From contig CM028922.1 in the NCBI GenBank assembly GCA_016801845.1, positions 5,945,501 through 6,009,500 of the forward strand: 64,000 nucleotides of DNA, read 5' to 3'. This stretch comes from Polydactylus sextarius. Its lineage: Eukaryota > Chordata > Actinopteri > Polynemidae. Of the stretch, positions 24,501 through 36,250 are shown one piece after another. The translations under genes and the position numbers were made by a program. Each line of letters starts with the position of its first letter. The first letter of the stretch is position 1. The notes beneath the pieces are model-generated. The model saw only the letters and a program-made list of their open reading frames with translations, was not told the origin of the DNA and made no database searches.

Positions 24501-27500
24501 CCCTCACCTCTCCTCTGTAGATGGCTGATGGACATGGACTCATATGATGTATCGGGCGAGAGGCAGAACTCTGTAGGTGGCTTGTCACTCAGAACCAGAG
24601 ATTCACTGTGCTGACTCTGGCTATACTTCCCACTGAGCCCAGCAGAGTCCTGGATTTGCTGTGGATGCAGGCCAGAAGCAGCCACAGACAGCAGAGAACT
24701 CAAAGACGAGAGAGGAGCTACTGAGCAAAAAGCAGCCGTAAAACTGCTGTGAAAAAAGCCTGAGTCGGCGGCGGCTGCAGCTCTGTGCTGTGGCAATTTC
24801 GTTTCTGGTTGTGAGAAAGTGGCAGAAGATGAGGAGGTCTGCAGGTTTGGATGTTGTGTATCAGTGGTTAAGGTCAAAGTAGGTGGCGTATGAGAGAATA
24901 TAGAATAGTATGAGGTATGGTTCTGAGACTGATGGGAATTTGCAGGTTCAAGGTTGCTGTGAGTTTGCTCAGGAGTGAGATTGATCAGGTCGTGGTAGGT
25001 GGGAATTTTAACGAGATTTGACCGATTCGGGGCTGAAATCAGATTTAAAAAACTGTTGACAGTCCGAGTTTTGCCTGGGCATGGGCTTATTTCATCTTGA
25101 ACATGAATGAGTCTAGGTTTTGGGCTCGTTTGAGATGGATCCAAGCTATTTTTTGATGTACATGGACTCTGATGTCCTTGGCCTCTACTGGACTGGCTCC
25201 ATGTGCGTCTGTGGCTGAAACACTCTGGGCTCGGTGTGCAGGTGGAGCACGTATCACAGCTCGAAGCGGCCTCCAGGAAGATGGGGCAATGGCTGCCCAT
25301 GGGCGATGGCTGAAGATTAGAAAAGCATCGACTGCTTTTGCCCTTCCCCTTGAAGCTGGACTGGGAGCTGCTGGACTTGCTGCTCTTTTGATTTATGTAC
25401 TGCTCCAAGAGACAACCCAGGTGCTGGGCCTGGGACTGGGGTTTGTCTGTGGGTACCAGGACAAACGGCTGAATGGGTAGGGAGGTCGGCCTCTGGGCTT
25501 TACTGTAGCGCACCACTGTATCTCCAGATAAACACGCACCTAGAAGGGGAAGAGAAGATAGAACAGATGTAAGTTTGACTTCACATTTGATCAAAACGGA
25601 TTCATTTTTTCCAACATTGAATAATTAAATATCATGCTTTCCTGCTTTTAAAATAACAATAAAAAAATCTCTTTGCCATCATCTTACCCTTCTCTGTAGC
25701 ATCAGTATTACAGTGCTCCGGACCCATAGTCACAGATGGATGTGTGGACACAGGACTTGTGTGTTGGCATTTGCTGCCTCGTGAGCTACACTGACTGGGG
25801 CTCAGTGAGCAGCGAGTGTGGGAGATGTTCTGGATGCCGTCTGGATGTTTCTTCCTGCAGAGTGTTTTGTCTGTGGAGGTGGTGGCAACCTGGTAATCAT
25901 AGGTCTGAGACTGGATGTCAAATCCGGTGCTGCACTGTGCAGAGGAGGACGCCTTTTCCTTAAGATGATCATAATCCTCCTGAAACAGATAAGAAACAAA
26001 ACATAGAGGTGGTTACATTCACACAACCCAGACCTCAGTCTAGTTTTACAAAAGCTTTTGGTGTCAGTAAAAACTGTTTATAATGTAAGATATAACAATT
26101 ATTTCCTAGTTCTTTACAGTTTGGTCAAATTGCTATCATTATAAATTACAATAAATAAATATTCAAGGGTTTATCACTTCCTTATATTAAATCAAATTGG
26201 CAGACTTAATAATAAATGTTTTCTAAAATGTGAGTGATCAAATGGTTCCTTTGGAGAAATGTACCAACACTCATGCAGTCCAAACAGCAGAGGAAACAAG
26301 ACTCTCGAACGAAAGGCTTTTGAGTTAACACATCATTTATTTACTATTAATGCTATGATAAATATTACTAATGAATACTATGAAATAGTGTCTCATTTTT
26401 GTACTTGATAATCCCATTGTAGGTTTGAATTTTCAGAAATGTTTAATTTAAGAAGTCAGAGCATTTTTACTGGACAGTGATCATAACATGGGCTGTTTTA
26501 TTCAGAAGTTACCTTCGTGACTTCTTCGTGTTCTTCTTTCTTATGATGGATTAAAAGATGCTCAGACGGAGGGAGGGGGCTACTTCTGCTCTGACCCTCG
26601 GGGCAACTGGACCAGGCTGGGCTGGGTGACTGGGACGAGAGGTCACATGTCACAAGCTTATAATACTTCTGGTTGGTCCCCATGACCAGTGTGGCCTGGC
26701 TCTGGAGACAGGCGGTCAGGTCTGATACCTCCAGAGAAGACAGACCCGGGGGGGGCTGCTCCACAGGGTAAAGGTTGCAGTTGGAGTCAAGGCCTTGAGG
26801 AGACCAGAATGAAGCGGAGGGCGTCATGGCAACCTCCTCTTTTGTGGGAGAGTTGACCGTCATGTCGTCTTGTTGTGGCTTCTCCGTTGGAGTCTGTGGA
26901 ACAGGTTGGAGGTTGAGGAACACGGATCCGTTACACGGTTCAGACGGGTGAATTGCAGGACTGCTGAGGTCGTGTGGTGTGGCCGGGTTGTTGCTCCTGT
27001 TGTAGATGGTGCAGAAGTTAACCAGGACACCATCGGAGCTATTGCAGGACGAGTCGCTGACATATTCTGTGTGACTGTTGGACAGCAGCTCTGGGGAACA
27101 TTTGTGCTGGCTGTGGATGCGGCACGCCGTGTTATCCTTCAGTCTGTCTGAGTCCTGCTCTGCACAAGCTGTCGGCGCTGTGACGCCAGGGCTGCTCACA
27201 CGAAGAAAGCACTGACACTCGGTGTGCGGTGAGTCCAGCTGGTCGGGCTGGTTAGACAGCCACTCGCTCTCTGTGCCCAACAAGGTTCCTTCAATGCCCC
27301 ATTCACTGTCCATGTCACCTTGTTGCACTGTATAATTTCTGCCTCCATTATTTTGTGGCCAATTGGAATTTCCATGCAAAACAAAAGATGAGTCCTCGTG
27401 GTATCTGTGCAAATTATCTCCATCACTATCTTCATCTTCTTCATCCTCATCTAACTCTGTATTGGGAAGGAATGAGTTGTGTGACCGCAGACTGCCTCTA

Positions 27501-27847
27501 GCTCCGGAGCTTTTCTTCTTCATACGGGCCCTCGTCTCCTCTGGCGATGAGGTGGAGTCGTATCTCCCGCTGCTGTCGCTGGCCCCTTCCTCCTCCGCCC
27601 GGTCCTCGTTGAGGCTTCCGTAGCTGCTGGAGAAATGTCTCCGGCTGCCGGCGAAGGCATGCTCTCGGTTGAGCGACTCTCGCTCCGGAAGCGACACAGC
27701 GCGGGTCAGGCCCGCTGAGCACAGACGGCCGGGCCTCTTGGCCGAGCTGCACAAGGCCTGGACGGGAAGTTGCCACGTGGGCAGCTGAACCACGGGGAAG
27801 TGGCACGCTATCAGCGTGTCCCCTGAGAGGCTGGATGTTCCAATCAT
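21595..27847 (-). CDS. rusc2: RUN domain-containing adaptor RUSC2 (iporin), SH3-less form
   Basis: Nine coding exons give 3855 nt, 1284 aa, all in phase: 26513-27847, 25688-25979, 24508-25539, 23361-23437, 23039-23213, 22768-22873, 22637-22683, 21818-22496, 21595-21706. Human RUSC2 is about 1516 aa. The long N-terminal half is disordered and serine-rich but keeps family signatures: YVSDSSCNSSDGVLVNF (262-278), YYKLVTCDLSSQS (395-407) and VRYSKAQRPTSLPIQPFV (about 550-567). The RUN domain begins near residue 887 (VDLIMAHFG, LDLIIGQRRN, LRALEFWLSHL, WGFLS) and ends about 1070. Then come GGLRWAKLFGA and WLHLDRSQLGLLAQS, the conserved segment that precedes SH3 in human. Here the frame stops after DKNRDY, with poly(A) 45 bp on, so no SH3 is encoded. 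RUSC2 binds Rab1/GM130 and links vesicles to kinesin. The ATG at 27847 gives an N-terminus the same length as human up to SGDTLIA. Confidence 0.92.
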
Positions 27848-27885
27848 ACTGCTGGATGAGACTGGACCATGGAAACCATCTCCAT
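27844..27885 (-). other. rusc2: rusc2 upstream ORF overlapping the main start codon
   Basis: In the 5' part of the first coding exon (acceptor at 27889/27890), an ATG at 27885 opens a 13-codon frame, MEMVSMVQSHPAV. Its TGA overlaps the rusc2 ATG as ATGA. Such an overlap can couple termination to re-initiation and usually lowers or tunes translation. It is seen directly; its effect is inferred. Confidence 0.7.
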
Positions 27886-29286
27886 GTTCCTAAAATTAAA
27901 ACCTCAAAGAATACAAGAGAACAGAATCACTTTTACGTGTGATAAATGTGTTATCAGTGGTGCACAAGTATATTCCCAATTATAAAAACAGACACAAAAA
28001 ATACAAGAAACATTTAGTTACTATTACTGCATATCCAGTCTAAACACAGTCTTGGTTGCCAAAGGAGATGAAGAATTCAACTTCAGATCAGATAAATTAT
28101 TATTCAGAGGTGGAACTGAGAAGTGGCCTGTATTTAGATTTAAACATCACATTACCTCCAATCGGAACTTCCCAAATTTAAGTAAACACAGTTTGAAATG
28201 TCTCACATTGAGACATTTTAATGCTGCAACTAAATATTATCTATTTGACTCGAATCTTGTGTTTTATGTGTCTGAATATGAAGAGTTTGTGTTGCCTTCC
28301 TTGTGAAGCAGCTCTTGTTTTTTTCAGTTTTCTGCCCTCAGTAGTCGTTGCGATGCAGGTTTCATCACAAACACAGATTAAGGAGTAAACATCGCCTGAG
28401 TAGGTGTCAAAATTACCCAGTGGATTCTTTAGCTGTGGAGTTAAAACAGGCTCACTGCATCAGGGAGCAAATCACAAATTCTACTGGTAGTAAAAGCATC
28501 GCAACAGAACAGATAAATAAAGAGATTGGATTCTCCTCCCTCACTTCATAACTCCTCAAGTCAAAGTCCTTCTGTGTTGTCTGCATCTGGTCCTCAGCAC
28601 TTCCAAACCTCTATAATTCACTGAACCATTAACAAACTCCTCCTCTCTGTGCCTGGGCCAACCACAACCTCCCACAGTTACTCAGCTGCTCTGTAACTAG
28701 GGCAGCTGCACTGCAGAGATGCTCCGCTGACACTGCGAACAGTAAATACATTTTCACGCCGTTTAGTTAATTCCAAGTGTTGCCATATTCACACATATTA
28801 CTCCTTACTGTATACACGTCGAGCTCAGGAACAAAAACAAAAAAAAATTACACACAGATAGTATAATAACTATCATCAATCATTCATGAAATACTAGTAT
28901 GAAAACAACTTAAAAAGTAATTAGAAAGCATTTGGAAACTTTGCTCGTTAAATATTTAAAGACTGGAGAGTGCTGATGCCTTTAATCAGAGGGAAAAAGA
29001 GACCAAACTGAATAAAGATGAAATAATCCATTTATCAGTGATAATAAGTGTACTGATTTCTGCTTTCAACAAAGTTACAAAGCTCTGGTGCTGTATAATG
29101 ACCATGTTAAAAAAAAAAAAAAAAAAAAAGTAGATGTTAAATCTTCTCATGTTATGTTGGTTCTTCATGTGTTCGACAGGCATCAGTTTGCTACTGTCTG
29201 GCTATAATGTGAAAACAATCTAAAATCTGGTGCAGACCATGAAGATGTAATCCTCTTTATCACCACATCGCTACAATAACAACATC

Positions 29287-29300
29287 CTTGCCATGGTAAC
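29287..29300. promoter_or_regulatory. X-box-like site in rusc2 first intron
   Basis: CTTGCCATGGTAAC differs from the ideal RFX X-box only at its first base. It lies in the large non-coding first intron of rusc2 (27890-30717), which otherwise holds AT-rich sequence, a poly-A run near 29109 and a short TA/CA repeat near 29600. Confidence 0.45.
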
Positions 29301-29591
29301 ACAGAGTGAACACGTCAACAACATGCTTACGGGCAGTAATGCTCTTTGGGTCAATTGGTGTTTGTGGTGCAGTGTAAACACAAAAACAACAGAACAAAGA
29401 GGCAAATTAGGATTTTATAATGCAGATGTATTCATTCTGATTTTTTTTTTAATTATGATTTTCATTAATAATTAAAGCTGGTTAAAATGATGTTTTCTGA
29501 AATAATGAACAAACTGCTTCAAGCGTAGCTTCATCTTTGTTGTTCCAGCGACGGGAGTTTATCAATCTGTTTACTATGATGTTTGGGGCTA

Positions 29592-29638
<47 letters not shown>

Positions 29639-30717
29639 ATCAAGTTATTTCTTTTAAAAAAACACTTTTTGGCTCAGAATTACATAATAACTCCACAGTA
29701 AAGTACCTTTTTTTAATGCTGAACCTCAGGAGGTAAACTTTAATCACAGGGTTCGTGTCTCGTGTTTGAGCAAAACACTAAATCCCAAACTGCAGTGTAC
29801 ATGTAGGTGTGAGGGAGTAAAATGTCAGCATTGTATTGTTCTTTTGAGCAAAAAAAGAAAAAAGTTTACTTTCTCACTAATTCATTTTTAAATTAATTTG
29901 TTATCAAATCATCGATATTAGTAATTGGATCATGTGACTTTGCATTAAGTCTTGATTTATCCCGTGTTTGTTTGGTAATGTCCAGCAGTTCAGTAGTTCA
30001 ATATTACAGGAAAGTAGGCCAGTGTGACTGACTAGTCGCCTGCATGGGACGAACAAATTGACTGCAAAGCGTTTGTGGCATCACTGCTGGAGATCCCCCG
30101 CAACTTGGAGAATAAAAATCTATGTCAAACAGCTCTGTCCTCTGGGTACTGGAGCAAACTGAGATGGTTGTGATTAACTCAACTATTTCACTTGAAATGT
30201 CTGTCAGGTCAAGTCAGCCATCTCACATGAGGGATGAGGCTGTGGTTCTGGAGTCTGAGGCCCACTAGTACTGCTGAGACGGATCATTACGCTGCTTGTT
30301 ATCAGTGATGTTCATCTGTAATGAGAGGGCTCATATACATGTATAGTTATATGGGGAAAAGTTTCAGTACTAACTAAATAGAAGATAAATATGATGAGAT
30401 GTGATGTTTGTCCTGCATCCTGAGCCAAAGACACAGAGAACAGAGACAAGGTAGGTCACCAGGGCTGAATGTGGTTTTAACTGTGTGTGTGTGGTTGTTC
30501 ACATGCCAAAAATAATCATCAATTATAAAAGTAGCATATCTCTTTCCTTTGCTCCCAAACACACATAAACAAGCACATAAACAGCATAAATATCCAGTTG
30601 AATAACTGACTTCAAGGCAAAGTAGCTGGATCTTATTGTGGAAAAAAAAACACATTTGCAGCATCACCGGCACTCCCCCCTCAAAATCCGCTTTAATATT
30701 AAAATATTAACACCTAC

Positions 30718-31050
30718 CTGAAAACAACAGTCCTCAGTCAAAGGTGATATCCATCCGCTGCGTCCAGGTGACTTTGATTGCAGGTGCGGTTAGGTCCAAA
30801 AACCATGCAACCAAACATTTGGTTTTTAAGACAAAAAAAAAAAAAAAAATCATGCGAAAGCTCGACGCACCTTTGACGTCAAATGTCCATTTGAAAGCTG
30901 ATATTTTTTTTAGCTTTTTAATTTGATATTTTTTGATTAATTTCTCCGTCTTATTCCGACAGTTTGTAACTGTGACAGAGGGTAAGATGAAACCGGTCCG
31001 ACATTGAGGGTCCGGACAGGAGCAGCGGTCTCCACGCCGCCGGTTCAGCA
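30718..31050 (-). other. rusc2: Probable rusc2 5' UTR exon
   Basis: A strong minus-strand donor, CAG|GTAGGTG, lies at 30717/30718. Upstream (higher coordinates) the sequence becomes GC-rich, with CCGGACAGGAGCAGCGG-like composition around 31010-31065. It is the only promoter-like island between the coding exons and leap2. The 5' end is approximate. Confidence 0.5.
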
Positions 31051-31071
31051 GCGCTCAGGCTGGCGGCGTTG

Positions 31072-31096
31072 TGACGTCACGAGGGCTTTAGCCAAT
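31072..31096 (-). promoter_or_regulatory. rusc2: CRE and CCAAT box of the rusc2 promoter
   Basis: A perfect palindromic CRE, TGACGTCA (31072-31079), sits next to a GC-rich block and is followed upstream by an inverted CCAAT box (CCAAT on the plus strand, 31092-31096). Both lie at the usual distance from the presumed rusc2 start near 31050. CRE sites bind CREB/ATF factors. Confidence 0.6.
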
Positions 31097-31109
31097 GAGG
31101 AGAGAGAAG

Positions 31110-31243
31110 TCTCTGCCAATCATGATGTTCAAGACACCTGGTAAGAAAAAAGCCGGTAAACATGCATATTATTTTATACAAATGATAAAAAAATAACATC
31201 AACAGACATACAACATGTAGTCTAATTATATGTTAATTATATA

Positions 31244-31316
<73 letters not shown>

Positions 31317-32834
31317 GTGTGCATAGTGTATATATACACACATGTATATGTGTATATATGTACAATATACACATGTACGTGTGTGTGTACTCATCATTTC
31401 TCACCATATACTAACTATTCAAAATAAACAGTGTAAGCTGTTGATGTATTGATGTATTGAATTTAGTACAGGGTGAAGCACAATGTTAAAGCACATCCTC
31501 AACGTGCTGGTTTCTGCTGCTGTCATATTCAGCTCAGTAAACCTGGCTCAGCTCGCCCTCCACTGGTGAAAATGAACACTGAGCTGCTGATGCATCCATT
31601 TTCCAGGACAGTTGCTCAAGTCAGGATGTATCAAGTGAATACCCCCATTTTAGGTACAATTCTCTTCTAAAACTTTAATCTGTTTGAAGCTAGTTCTGTA
31701 TTCCTACTAGTTCCTCGTTGTCTTTCAGGTGGATGACAGTTAATATGAATGTCTGTTGGATTATTCAGGAGCCAAGTGTTGTAGTGGTCAAATAGTTAGA
31801 GGCTATTTATCAGTTAATCAACCTGCTTCTTATCAGCCTGAGACATAACATTTGTTATAGTATATTATTTATATTGTAATAAAATATCCTCATAATTCCC
31901 AGTCCTGCTACTCATTTTAGACTAATAGTGACCTACAGACACAGTGACTACAGCCAGTTTCCTGTCAGTAATCACATAATTATGGCATATTTATATAGAT
32001 ATATTTAATTTAAGCATTATTTTCTTTCTTTTTTGTTATTTCATTATTCTTCACAAAGTCTTTTGAGAATAAGTGTTAAAAATATGTAAAAGATGTGAGT
32101 TAAATCATTATAATCATGATAAATGAATACAAAATATTTCATTTTTCCTGAGAAATACATTTATTATAGTCTGGCGGGAGTGTCCCCAATATTTTGTTTT
32201 TTTTAATTTTCTTTTCCATCAACCAACAACAAAGTTTTTTCTTTTTCCAAGTTATTCCACTGCATTAAAAGATTAGGAGGAACTGTGGGAATCATTTTTT
32301 AATTTGTTCTGAATTTGTTTTACAGTTAGAAACAAACAAAATTTGGTATAAAAAAAACAAAAAAACGAACTGCTTAAAAAAAAAAAAAGAAGGTATATTT
32401 ACATTACTTACAATATGCACAAATAAATATATAATAATATGAACCAATAAACTCAGAGCACCTCACAAACTTTGTGTGAATATTTGTATTTTCTATTGGA
32501 AAGCATGTTCAGACCATTACAGATTGTCTGATTTGCCAGATTTTTGATTTTTTGTTTTTGTTTTTTTTTTTATAAAAATCAAATACTAAAAGTCGTTATC
32601 ACTGCAGATGGAGCCATTTTACTGTTCATGTGATTCCAGCTTTTACAGCTTTGTTATTGCTGCAGCCCAGTGCCAGAGTATTTACTTTAACTGATAAACA
32701 TCCAGCGTGTTTTTTTCCCAGACTGGAGCAAAAATAACAAAGCAATAATGTCGTACAGAAGAGGTCGCTTCGGTCCATAAGGCAGATGGTTGTTGTGTAG
32801 CCGGTCACCGTGATGGAGTTGTGTTAGTGTATCT
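31110..32834. other. Spacer between rusc2 promoter and leap2
   Basis: AT-rich and without a supported gene. It holds a (GT)n microsatellite (31250-31308). A more complex stretch at about 31470-31660 has an open frame on the plus strand, but I see no family resemblance or splice context. Confidence 0.45.
31250..31308. repeat. (GT)n microsatellite
   Basis: About 58 bp of uninterrupted GT flanked by TATA/TGTA-rich sequence. Confidence 0.97.
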
Positions 32835-32840
32835 TTTATT
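32835..32840 (-). terminator. leap2: leap2 polyadenylation signal overlapping the stop codon
   Basis: AATAAA begins on the last base of the TAA stop (TAAATAAAAG), implying an extremely short 3' UTR if it is the signal in use. Confidence 0.55.
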
Positions 32841-33061
32841 TAGGTTGATATCCAGAATGAACAGACATTTCTCCTATAAAGATAAGAAGCAGTTTTACAA
32901 CACTGTTATTGATTTTATAACCCACAGCATGCAAAATGCACGTGGACACAAGATAACGCACAAATACAGTACAGAAATATCATTTTGTGACTCAAAACTA
33001 TTTTCTTGATTGAAATAAAAGTACATACATAACATAAAAGCATTTGAAGGAACATACACAC

Positions 33062-33097
<36 letters not shown>

Positions 33098-33603
33098 AGA
33101 GATATATAAAGAAAAATGGAATAAACATTTAAGAAATAACAATTTATTAATTATAAAGACAAAATCTTGTCTGCAAATGAAGGCTTGAGTTTCAAAATTT
33201 TCCTAAACATGCAAAAATGAGTGATGACTTAGTTGGAGTGATGATGACTTGGGTTGTTGAAAGTACCTGCAGTATTTTGTGCCACACTCTGAATGATCTC
33301 TGCACGTCGCACCAACGGGCTTCATGCTGTTCCAACGCCACAGCAGCGACCGCTTGGTGCGTCGGATCAAACCGCTCCAGTCATCAGGCAGAGGCAGTGA
33401 AGTGACCTGGAAGAGTAAAATCAAAACGTCCTTTAGGATCTAAGCGTGACCTTCATGATTATACTGCGTGGTAATAAAAATGAAAAATTGTTATTCCATC
33501 AAAAGATCAAAAGCTGTGGTGTTCTTGTTCAACTTACCTGAACTGCACAGACCAAAGACAATATAATGGAAAGAACAACGATTTTTTCCTGAAAGGTTTT
33601 CAT
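32840..33603 (-). CDS. leap2: Liver-expressed antimicrobial peptide 2 precursor
   Basis: Three exons, 33538-33603, 33267-33406 and 32840-32873, give 240 nt and 79 aa (human 77), all in phase. Residues 1-20 are a signal peptide (KIVVLSIILSLVCA core). A furin-type site RTKR precedes the mature peptide, which starts SLLWRWNSMKPVGATCRD and has the four-cysteine pattern of the family: C, five residues, C, four, C, four, C. The fourth cysteine lies in the tiny third exon (RNVCSFWIST), whose acceptor follows TCTTTATAG. LEAP2 is secreted, mainly from liver and gut; mammals use it as an endogenous antagonist of the ghrelin receptor, and fish forms are also reported as antibacterial. An earlier acceptor at 33203 and a frame at 32626-32808 were rejected because they break the cysteine spacing. 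The furin site and cysteines make the identification firm. Confidence 0.93.
33063..33094. repeat. (TA)n microsatellite in leap2 intron 2
   Basis: About 32 bp of TA inside the 393-bp second intron of leap2. Confidence 0.95.
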
Positions 33604-35492
33604 GCTGGTTGCAAGAGAGAGACTTGCTGTTCTGTTCTGCTGCGGATCTGATGTGTTGTGCCACACCACTTGTATTAAAGGTTTTAATTGGGTTAGGGAG
33701 GAGTCAACATCTGATAGATATCTAAGATTAATTAGCTAGTTTGTTGCCTGGCAGACAGAAGTTGAGCAGAGGAACCGATCTCAAGTCAAAGCGAGTGATG
33801 TAAACCTCTTCGCTTGGTGCTACTTATCAGTTTTATAATGACAAAGTCAAGGTTTATCTGAAGGAAGCCAAAGTACACTTTAACCAGGTAACAGAACAAT
33901 TCCACGTCAGAAGTATCTAACTGAAAGCTTAAGGTGTAAATGGACTGTAGATGTGCACACACAATGAGTTCATCCCAGGAGCGTCCTTTTGAGTGAAATG
34001 GCTTTCAAATATGAGAAAACGAAATCTAAATGAACAAGAACTACACATGAACCAGATCTGAGAAATAACCTCAGAGAGCTTGAGAAATTCTGGAAAACGG
34101 AAGTAATTTATACATCTATCAAGAGAACAAATGCGGACTAAAAAACACCATCTCTGGTTCTAAAACAGTGATTTTGACACTTTCTTTTACAAATGCAACC
34201 ACTTTATAAAATGTTGACAAAATTTAATTCAAATACATAGTAAGTTTAGAGACAAGACACCAGTCTTCTTTTATTCCAGCAGACTCAAGAGCTACTCATT
34301 TTACTGGACGATGAGTCATGTGTGGTGGGTGCAGGCGTGAGCATATTAATTGCAGCTATATCTATATAAGTTTCGACACCTGGTACAAAAAAAAAAAAAA
34401 CACATTAATCACACCAACACCTGAATTTAGTCATGAGGTCTTTCATGCTTTTACGGCGTCCGGGATACAGAACGGAAAAGGTGGAGTAAGTCATGACACA
34501 GCTGAAAGATGAAGTGGATAGACACACCTGTGCAGAACACGAAGCACATGAAGTTATATTGAAATTGTCATGCAAATGGTGAGATTTGTGACCTTTTACA
34601 AGTTTGTAAACAGTAAGTATATGCTGATTTTACTATGTAGTGTAAACAGTATTAGCAACAGTGGTTCATTACATTTTTTTTTAAATGACATTGTAATGAC
34701 ATTTTGTACAGTGACAGACATAAAATCCATTATGTTTCAGGAATGAGTGCAAAAAAAAAATGTTGATGTTTTTTTTTCCTGAAAACTTTAAATAAAGTCA
34801 TAGCAATCTGATAAAAAATTAACAATACACAGACCACAGACCATCCCTAGTGGTTAAAGTATAAAATACCATTTCATATTTGACAAATACTCATCAGTTG
34901 TGCCTCTAACATGAATCTGTTTTTGCAAAAAAAAAAATGGAGCAGATTGCATGTTACCTTTAAAAGCAGGCTTAAGACCACCAGAAATCCTGATTAAAAT
35001 CCGCTTCGTAACAATATGGCCTAATAATGAAAATCAAATCATGTTATCAAAATGACTTTTTTTACTAATGGATTCATTCTGAACTGACTTTACGGAATAA
35101 CAAACATTTAAATGACATTTTTTGATTCTGTTCAGGTTCCTGTTCCCTTATTAAGAAATTAAAGGAAAAATAAATTCAATTTAAGATTTAATTTACAAAA
35201 AAAAAAAAAAAAAAAAAAAAGATAAGATTTTAGCATCATTATAGGAGAATTATGAGGGAAACTTGGTCTGAGCCCTGTAACATACAAGATATAAACTTCA
35301 ATTCACTTTGTTTCCTAAAACCCCGAGTTAAAAGAGATAAACAGATTAAATGTGAAATTGTAGTTAACAATGTAAAACTGTGAGACTGTTACTGAGTAGT
35401 TAATGAGAAACAGTATAGATCCATTGAACCCATGAGATGCTAAATTATACTGCAAATATGGCATTCGTCTTCTTTACACATCCTGTCTGCTG
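33604..35492. other. Upstream region of leap2 and 3' side of scarb2
   Basis: AT-rich, with poly-A runs (about 34388 and 35198-35220). It should contain the leap2 promoter at its left side and the scarb2 3' UTR at its right side. The nearest clear minus-strand AATAAA I find is at 34270-34275, which would give scarb2 a 1.2-kb 3' UTR. No other gene seen. Confidence 0.4.
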
Positions 35493-36216
35493 CTATGATG
35501 AGAGCAGGGGCTGTCGCTCAGCAACAGTGCTCTGAAAAATGAAAGACAAAACATGACAACATTATGTTTCTCAAAGCCTTATTTTAAATTCATAATTTTT
35601 ATGTATCTATTTATTCTTTTCTGATTCAGTAGCGTCACAAACTCTTTAATGACCATCTGAGACACTAACCTCAGGGACCTTCTGCCGACACATCAGGAAC
35701 ATGAAGATTCCTCCCAGGATGATGCCCAGACCGATCAGCATGAACGGGATGTTCATCACGACGTTATTCTCCACGCTGATCACCTGCAGCTTCACGACTG
35801 ACGCATCGTCAATGACGACGCTCTGAGAAAGGCAGAGGAAGGTTATGCACTAGTTTTTTTTCAGTAGATTTTAAACATATCATATATCTTTAAAAAAAAA
35901 AAAAAAGCTTTTAGGTGAAATATTTCAAAACTATTAAATCAATTTTCTGTTTCATTTCATTTTTTTTTTTTTTTTAATAAAATTAAAATTATTATGACCT
36001 ATATCTTTCGCTACATATGCGGTCTGTTGCTTTGCATTCAACTGTCAAAACATTTTATTGCCACATCTACAGTTTGTGTTATCGCTGAGCAACCATGAAC
36101 TCCAGACCACACTGAATCACACTGATAGTCACTTTGCCATCTCTACTGATGTCTGATGGGGCAGGGTTGATTTTATGTCAGTATATGACTGACACAACTT
36201 CGAGAAAATGGTGCCT

Positions 36217-36250
<34 letters not shown>

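Noticed and set aside
30374..30673. 99-residue minus-strand frame upstream of rusc2
   Set aside because: Downstream of the presumed 5' UTR exon donor, so intronic; no domain.
32626..32808. Minus-strand open frame after leap2, considered as its last exon
   Set aside because: The possible acceptor gives a cysteine eight residues after the third one; LEAP2 needs four. The 32840-32873 exon fits spacing and phase.
33146..33202. Alternative leap2 third exon behind a 64-bp intron
   Set aside because: In phase but without the required fourth cysteine.
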